Part shown: positions 4,644-8,740 of the stretch, in pieces
Layout of the letters: every line of letters begins with the position of its first letter
Numbering within the stretch: position 1 is the first letter of the stretch
DNA from: JAFGHJ01 sp964631335
Lineage (GTDB): Bacteria > Hydrothermota > UBA3072
DNA length: 8,740 nucleotides
Assembly: GCA_964631335.1 (NCBI GenBank)
Contig: CAZVXD010000076.1
Location: forward strand, 1 to 8,740
Reading direction: 5' to 3'
The notes under the pieces: generated by a model
What the model saw: the letters and a program-made list of their open reading frames with translations, nothing else
Databases searched by the model: none
Told to the model about the DNA's origin: nothing
Position numbers and translations under genes: made by a program

Positions 4644-6239
4644 ATGAAGAAATCCGGTGCAAAAAAAGGCGAAAAGAAAAAAATAAAATTATATGATGCT
4701 ACCTTGCGGGAAGGAACCCAGGCGGAAGGTGTTTCTCTTTCCTCCACCGATAAAATTAAAATAACTCAATTGCTGGATGAGCTTGGAATCGATTATATCG
4801 AGGGAGGATGGCCGGGCTCTAATCCAAAAGACGCCAACTATTTTAAAAGAGCTAATAAACTCAAATTGAAAAACGCACGAGTTGTTGCGTTCGGCAGTAC
4901 ATGTCACAAAAACAATACTCCTGAGAATGACACGAATATAAAGGCGCTTCTTGATAGTAAGGCACCGGTTGTCACTGTTTTCGGTAAAACATGGGCACTT
5001 CATGTTAAAGACGCTCTGCGAACAACACCGGATAAGAATCTTGAAATGATAGAAAAAAGTGTAAAATATCTTAAGGCAAAGGATCGAGAAGTTATTTTTG
5101 ACGCTGAACACTTCTTTGACGGCTATAAGCAAAATCCGGAATACGCGTTAAAAGCTTTGCGCGCCGCGGCAAACGGAGGAGCGAATGCCCTTGTTCTCTG
5201 CGATACAAACGGAGGATGTCTTCCGTACGAAGTAAAAGAAATAACAGAAAAAGTTGTAAGCGAATTCCCCGGCGTTACAATAGGAATACATACGCACAAC
5301 GATTCCGGTACCGCCATGGGAAATACTCTTGCCGCAATTCAGGCCGGCGCCACTCATGTGCAGGGCACTACAAATGGATATGGCGAAAGGTGTGGCAATG
5401 TTGACCTTAGCGCTCTAATCCCAAACCTTCAGTTGAAGATGGGTTTAGCTGTTTTGCCTGATGAAAATTTGGTGCACCTGACAAGAGTGGCAAACGCGGT
5501 AGCGTTTATAGCCAATCAACCGCCTCCTTACCGCGCCCCTTATATTGGCAAGAGCGCTTTCGCGCACAAAGGGGGAATTCACGTGTCCGCTATGAGAAGA
5601 AACCCTGCTACTTATCAACATATAGACCCAAAGTTAGTGGGAAATGAATCAAGAGTCCTGGTTTCTGAGCTTGCGGGAAAATCGAATTTATACAGCAAGC
5701 TGGAACAAATGGGAATGAAAGGTAAAAATACTGATTTAAAGAAAATTTTGGAAAAAATAAAGACTTTGGAACACGATGGATTCAGTTTTGAAGGAGCGGA
5801 AGCTTCTGTGGAATTACTTCTGCTTAGATGTAAGAAAAATTATAAACCTCCTTTCAAAATGCTGGATTTTACAGTTGTAGTAGAACACAGAGAAAAAATA
5901 GGTATTTTCGCGGAAGCTACGGTAAAGATACAGGTCGGAAAAGAGCTTTTTCATGTCGCGGCCGAGGGAGACGGACCGGTTGATGCTCTTTATACCGCCC
6001 TTTCCAAGGCTCTAAGTGAAAAACATCCGAATATTAAAGAATTGCACCTTTCGGATTATAAGGTTCATATTATCGACAGCAATAAGGGTACGGGAGCAAT
6101 AACCAGAGTTATGATAGATATGCAGCTAAATAACGAATACTGGAGCACGGTCGGAGCTTCCACAAATATTATCGAGGCGAGCTGGACAGCTCTTTCCGAT
6201 GCGATGGAATACGGTATATATAAGGAGGAAAAAGATTGA
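4644..6239 (+). CDS. cimA: (R)-citramalate synthase
   Basis: The enzyme condenses acetyl-CoA with pyruvate to (R)-citramalate, the first step of the threonine-independent route to 2-oxobutyrate and isoleucine. The 531-residue protein has the family's usual length. The catalytic TIM barrel (about 14-280) opens with LYDATLREGTQ, containing Arg22 and metal-ligand position Glu23, and carries the metal-binding HTHND motif at 216-220 followed by the NGYGERCGN signature. The C-terminal regulatory domain (about 395-525), the LeuA-type dimerisation domain, has the GDGPVDALY and GTGAITRV segments; in characterised homologues it binds the feedback inhibitor isoleucine. The EGGWPGSNPKD segment is typical of CimA rather than LeuA. 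Asp is more common at position 23, but Glu is normal in homocitrate synthases. An SD (TGGAGG, 4633-4638) lies 5 nt before the ATG, 50 bp after ilvC. A LeuA-type activity is the less likely alternative. Confidence 0.93.
   Translation: MKKSGAKKGEKKKIKLYDATLREGTQAEGVSLSSTDKIKITQLLDELGIDYIEGGWPGSNPKDANYFKRANKLKLKNARVVAFGSTCHKNNTPENDTNIKALLDSKAPVVTVFGKTWALHVKDALRTTPDKNLEMIEKSVKYLKAKDREVIFDAEHFFDGYKQNPEYALKALRAAANGGANALVLCDTNGGCLPYEVKEITEKVVSEFPGVTIGIHTHNDSGTAMGNTLAAIQAGATHVQGTTNGYGERCGNVDLSALIPNLQLKMGLAVLPDENLVHLTRVANAVAFIANQPPPYRAPYIGKSAFAHKGGIHVSAMRRNPATYQHIDPKLVGNESRVLVSELAGKSNLYSKLEQMGMKGKNTDLKKILEKIKTLEHDGFSFEGAEASVELLLLRCKKNYKPPFKMLDFTVVVEHREKIGIFAEATVKIQVGKELFHVAAEGDGPVDALYTALSKALSEKHPNIKELHLSDYKVHIIDSNKGTGAITRVMIDMQLNNEYWSTVGASTNIIEASWTALSDAMEYGIYKEEKD
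6222..6228 (+). promoter_or_regulatory. Ribosome binding site supporting a TTG start
   Basis: AAGGAGG inside the end of cimA lies 7 nt before the TTG at 6236. This strong, ideally spaced SD supports TTG as the true start codon of the DUF4013-type gene. Confidence 0.75.
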
Positions 6240-6892
6240 ACATTGAAAGAGATTTCTCCATAATATTCAGAGATAAGGAATGGTTTAATAAAACTCTTTT
6301 AGGCGGTGTCTTTTTTATGATACCTCCTTTATTTATCTTCTCCTTTGGATTTATTGCCCGGTTTATCCATGATCGCCTGGAAACGGGTAAAAAGGTACTC
6401 CCATCGTGGGATAATTGGGGATTATTGTTTTTAAAAGGACTGGAATGGGGTTTGATAACAGTATTTTACTTTGCTTTGCCTGTACTGATCCTGTCTTTGC
6501 TTCCGGGATCCGTGATACAATTTTTGGTAAACCCAAAATTTGTAATTTCAAGTCTAAAAATTGGCGGGTACTTTATACTTTTTCTTTCTTTTTTTCTTGG
6601 TTTTATAGTAATGTTTTTTCTGCCTATGGCATTAATTCTTTTCGCTGATACAGGTTCTTTTTTTTATGCTGTAAGATTCAGAGAGATTTACAGACACATT
6701 AAAAATAATCTTACTCCTTATCTCATAGCATATTTATTAACGGTTTTTTTATTTATTCTCGACTTTCTACTACATCTTGCTTTAAACACTATTCAGATTG
6801 ATTTAATATTGATATTGGCTTATTTTCTTTTTGTATGGTTGGGTTTTATAATTATGTTGATTTCAGCGTCTTTATTTATCGAGAGTTTTTAA
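6236..6892 (+). CDS. DUF4013-type integral membrane protein, TTG start
   Basis: The 218-residue protein is very hydrophobic, with probable membrane segments near residues 20-42, 68-90, 107-138, 156-180 and 184-214. A conserved-looking soluble loop, with LPSWDNWG at 55-62 followed by LLFLKGLEWG, matches what I remember of the DUF4013 family (LPEWDDWG). That family has no established function. The start is a TTG that overlaps the cimA stop by four bases (TTGA) behind an ideal SD, so it should be translated together with cimA. There is no signal peptide apart from the first membrane segment. A role tied to branched-chain amino acids, such as export, is not supported by any motif; the co-location is the only hint. 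Its 3' end overlaps the convergent trmB gene by 21 bp. Confidence 0.8.
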   Translation: MNIERDFSIIFRDKEWFNKTLLGGVFFMIPPLFIFSFGFIARFIHDRLETGKKVLPSWDNWGLLFLKGLEWGLITVFYFALPVLILSLLPGSVIQFLVNPKFVISSLKIGGYFILFLSFFLGFIVMFFLPMALILFADTGSFFYAVRFREIYRHIKNNLTPYLIAYLLTVFLFILDFLLHLALNTIQIDLILILAYFLFVWLGFIIMLISASLFIESF

Positions 6893-7789
6893 TTTATCGA
6901 CAAACATCTTAAGTGAGCGTGTACAAAAAAGTTTTTCAGGAACTTTAAGCTCCCATTTACCTTTATCATTTTTACTGACTGTTAAATCGCCTTTTCTTAT
7001 TAAAGTATCGTCCTTAAGAAAGACCTTTAATGCAAATTCATCATTTTTTTCTTTGAATTTCAACAACTTTGAAACAGCATCTTTTTTACATATAGTTTCT
7101 CCGCGAATTTTTTCTAATTTTGCGGGGGAAAAACTCGACAATCCAATCTTTTTCGGGATTTTATATTCGTTCATTCGAAAACTTAAATCAGGAGTAGCTT
7201 TCTTCTGGAACATCATGTAAAAGATTTCCTTGCCCTCGTTTCTCCATTTTTTTTCATATTTTGTAGAAAAGTGATCCGACAACTCGTCTGTCCAGCCTTT
7301 CTGGAATAAAGATTCCCATAGATGAACCGACGCAATCTCCTCAAGGATGAAATCTCTATAAAACGGATCGTCAGTCGCGACGATTATTTTTCCTTTGTCT
7401 GTAGAACAGGAAGCCGCTATTGTAAGAAATTCTCTATCGAGTAGTCTGTTTTTGTAGTGTTTTTTCTTCGGCCATGGGTCAGGGAAATTCAGGTAAATAT
7501 GTGAAAGCGATTTTTCGGGTACCAGTACAATAAACGCGGCTTTAGCTTCCAGGCAGACTATTTTTATACGAGACGAATTTATTTTTTCGATGTTTTTTTT
7601 TGCTCTTTTAAAAGATTCGATAGAATAGTCTATACCAAAAAAATTTCTCTCCGGATGAAGTTCGGATTTTTTAACAAGAAATTCTCCGTTTCCAAAACCA
7701 ATCTCACAATCAACAGGATTTTTGTTCCCGAAAATTTCTTTCCAATTTACAGGTTTATCTAATTCCCTCCAATCCAAACCTATATCCAT
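6872..7789 (-). CDS. trmB: tRNA (guanine-N7-)-methyltransferase with long C-terminal extension
   Basis: The enzyme transfers a methyl group from S-adenosylmethionine to N7 of G46 in the tRNA variable loop. The methyltransferase core covers about residues 1-197: SAM motif EIGFGNGEF (29-37), the acidic residue Asp54 after the second strand, the family signature NFPDPWPKKKH (101-111), and STKYEKKW (175-182) near the active site. A further 108 residues or so (198-305) follow, rich in Lys, that are absent from E. coli-type TrmB of about 210-240 residues. Long C-terminal extensions of this kind are known from Aquifex and other thermophile TrmB proteins. The ATG at 7789 is the only plausible start, since an in-frame stop lies 12 nt upstream, yet its nearest SD-like sequence (AAGGAAG) is about 19 nt away. 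The gene converges on the DUF4013 gene. Confidence 0.95.
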   Translation of the reverse strand: MDIGLDWRELDKPVNWKEIFGNKNPVDCEIGFGNGEFLVKKSELHPERNFFGIDYSIESFKRAKKNIEKINSSRIKIVCLEAKAAFIVLVPEKSLSHIYLNFPDPWPKKKHYKNRLLDREFLTIAASCSTDKGKIIVATDDPFYRDFILEEIASVHLWESLFQKGWTDELSDHFSTKYEKKWRNEGKEIFYMMFQKKATPDLSFRMNEYKIPKKIGLSSFSPAKLEKIRGETICKKDAVSKLLKFKEKNDEFALKVFLKDDTLIRKGDLTVSKNDKGKWELKVPEKLFCTRSLKMFVDKLKTLDK

Positions 7790-7826
7790 AACGTTAAATT
7801 AATTTAAACTTCCTTTTTGTCAAGGG

Positions 7827-7851
7827 TTTGAACGCGGCAAAGCCGCTCAAA
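7827..7851. repeat. Small GC-rich hairpin with GCAAAGC core
   Basis: GCGGC (7834-7838) pairs with GCCGC (7842-7846) around AAA, and TTTGA (7827-7831) with TCAAA (7847-7851) past a 2-nt bulge. No T-run follows on either strand, so it is not a classical terminator. It resembles the hairpin at 756-774 in size and loop. Confidence 0.45.
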
Positions 7852-7893
7852 TTAAAAAATCAAATATAAAAATGGAAAATGAAAAAAAAGAAT

Positions 7894-7921
7894 TCAGAAG
7901 AAAGGAGTCAGAAGCCAGAAT
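7894..7921 (+). repeat. Short repeat of TCAGAAG units
   Basis: Exact TCAGAAG copies lie at 7894-7900 and 7908-7914, followed by a diverged CCAGAAT at 7915-7921. It is the same kind of micro-repeat as in the long spacer upstream of ilvB. Confidence 0.45.
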
Positions 7922-7978
7922 ACTTATACCAATTCACACAAGAAAAATAATTAATGACAAGAATGATTTCTTCGTTTT

Positions 7979-8010
7979 AACTCGAAACTTTAAACCCAAA
8001 ACTCGAAACT
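7979..8010 (+). repeat. 11-bp direct repeat AACTCGAAACT
   Basis: Exact copies lie at 7979-7989 and 8000-8010, offset by 21 bp, with an A/T-rich variant between. The second copy ends 4 bp before the stop codon of the glsB-like gene. Confidence 0.55.
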
Positions 8011-8014
8011 AATT

Positions 8015-8278
8015 TTATTTCTTCTTTAGCCAGTTTATTATTAATAGCAATATAATTGCTCCTGTGAAGGCTGTAATTAAAGAAGTTATTAAACCTTCAT
8101 ATCTAATACCGAGTGATAATTTAATACCTAATAGGTCGAAGAGGAATCCACCTATCAATGACCCAATACATCCAACAATAATATTACCCAGAATGCCGTA
8201 CCCTTTCCTTCCTTTCATTACTATGCCTGCAAGCCAGCCTGCAACTGCTCCTATAATCAAAAACCATATAACATTCAT
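8015..8278 (-). CDS. GlsB/YeaQ/YmgE-family small membrane protein
   Basis: The 87-residue protein consists almost wholly of three hydrophobic helices (about 3-22, 30-52 and 62-83) and ends in WLKKK. The glycine-rich pattern GAVAGWLAG, then KGRKGYGILGNIIVG, then GGFLF, is the mark of this family, often labelled transglycosylase-associated or stress-response membrane protein. Its biochemical role is not known; in several bacteria members are induced by stress. The start is the ATG at 8278, because AGGAGG (8293-8288) ends 9 nt before it; an in-frame TTG at 8287 lies directly against the SD and is rejected. The gene begins 18 bp after the aldo/keto reductase stop and is probably co-transcribed with it. 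Confidence 0.9.
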   Translation of the reverse strand: MNVIWFLIIGAVAGWLAGIVMKGRKGYGILGNIIVGCIGSLIGGFLFDLLGIKLSLGIRYEGLITSLITAFTGAIILLLIINWLKKK

Positions 8279-8287
8279 AATTAACAA

Positions 8288-8293
8288 CCTCCT
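8288..8293 (-). promoter_or_regulatory. Ribosome binding site of the GlsB-like gene
   Basis: On the minus strand AGGAGG stands 9 nt before the ATG at 8278 and directly beside the alternative TTG at 8287, which decides the start in favour of the ATG. Confidence 0.75.
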
Positions 8294-8296
8294 TTT

Positions 8297-8740
8297 TTAC
8301 CAGTAATGATGCACCATATCTCGAATGTATTTATCATAAATGTTTTTTACCTTATTCATCGTTTCATCGGATAGGGGAGGAAGGTCAGAAGCTGAAAAAT
8401 TCTCTTCCGCCTGTGAGGAGCGTTTTGCGCCCGGTATAGTACATGTAACGGCATCGAACATTAATATCCAGCGTAACGCGAATTTTACCATACTCATTCC
8501 GTCAGGACATATTTCTTTTAATTCTTCTACTGCTTTTAAACCAGTATTATAATCGACTCCGGCGAAAGTTTCTCCACGGTCGAAAGCTTCACCGTTACGG
8601 TTGAATTTTCTATGGTCATCGGGGTCGAAGGTTGTATCAGGTTTGAATTTTCCGGTTAACATACCTGAGGCTAAAGGAACTCTCGCGAGTATACCCACTT
8701 TACGTTTTTTCGCCTGTTCAAAAAAAAGTTCTGAAGGTCT
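8297..8740 (-). CDS. Aldo/keto reductase, C-terminal half (partial)
   Basis: The frame runs from the window edge to a TAA at 8299-8297, giving 147 residues; the N-terminal part lies beyond 8740. Members of the family are NADPH-dependent oxidoreductases with a TIM barrel, acting on aldehydes, ketones or sugars. The visible part contains the barrel segment ELFFEQAKKRKVGILARVPL, then ASGMLTGKF, a FALRWILMFDAVTCTIPGAK segment (the usual cofactor-contacting strand-loop before the last helices) and RSSQAEENFSAS, all typical of this family. It ends with YIRDMVHHYW, a common tail of one subgroup. The catalytic Asp, Tyr, Lys and His lie in the missing half and cannot be checked. Substrate is unknown. 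It precedes the GlsB-like gene on the same strand. Confidence 0.92.
   Translation of the reverse strand, partial: RPSELFFEQAKKRKVGILARVPLASGMLTGKFKPDTTFDPDDHRKFNRNGEAFDRGETFAGVDYNTGLKAVEELKEICPDGMSMVKFALRWILMFDAVTCTIPGAKRSSQAEENFSASDLPPLSDETMNKVKNIYDKYIRDMVHHYW

Larger units (their letters stand above)
7790..8014. other. Spacer between trmB and the glsB-like gene
   Basis: This 225-bp AT-rich stretch must hold any promoter of trmB. On the minus strand a TTGACA (7823-7818) resembles a -35 box, but the best -10 (TAATTT, 7801-7796, spacing 16) is poor. The rest consists of small repeats listed separately. No RNA gene or reading frame is recognisable, and there is no clear terminator for the glsB-like gene. 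Confidence 0.5.

Noticed and set aside
4689..5357. Minus-strand frames inside cimA
   Set aside because: They are antisense shadows of the conserved HMGL-like barrel.
8064..8552. Plus-strand frames opposite the GlsB-like and aldo/keto reductase genes
   Set aside because: They are antisense to well-recognised proteins and lack an SD or family likeness.

Overview
The window is about 8.7 kb of AT-rich bacterial DNA. Its core is a plus-strand operon for branched-chain amino acid synthesis, followed by a convergent minus-strand set of housekeeping genes. SD-led starts, tight start/stop overlaps and ordinary bacterial enzyme families show it is a bacterium. I cannot place the phylum. The short degenerate repeats in the long spacer, isoleucine made by the citramalate route and a TrmB with a long C-terminal extension would fit an uncultured, Gram-negative candidate-phylum type of genome, but that is inference.

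Layout. Positions 3-233 hold the last 76 codons of a protein that begins before the window, probably an exported beta-helix-type protein. Positions 234-985 have no convincing gene; the stretch is a patchwork of short, diverged direct and inverted repeats. A good sigma-70-like promoter (986-1013) starts a leader of about 340 nt ahead of ilvB. The leader has a short SD-led reading frame, overlapping hairpins, three copies of a 7-nt arm, a second short reading frame and a terminator-like hairpin. It looks like an undescribed attenuator, and it is the most interesting part of the window.

The operon is ilvB-ilvN-ilvC-cimA, then a DUF4013-type membrane protein. CimA condenses pyruvate and acetyl-CoA to (R)-citramalate, which the LeuBCD enzymes (not present here) convert to 2-oxobutyrate. 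IlvBN joins pyruvate to 2-oxobutyrate or to a second pyruvate, and IlvC isomerises and reduces the products towards isoleucine and valine. ilvD, leuA-D and a transaminase are not in the window. ilvB/ilvN and ilvN/ilvC overlap by one base and cimA/DUF4013 by four, so translation is probably coupled. The IlvC cofactor loop lacks the usual Arg and Ser residues that bind the NADPH phosphate and carries acidic residues instead, which suggests NADH use.

On the minus strand, trmB (tRNA m7G46 methyltransferase with an extra C-terminal domain of about 108 residues) converges on the DUF4013 gene and overlaps its end by 21 bp. Upstream of trmB, after a 225-bp spacer that also holds small repeats, come a GlsB/YeaQ-type small membrane protein and the C-terminal half of an aldo/keto reductase. 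These two are 18 bp apart and are probably co-transcribed.
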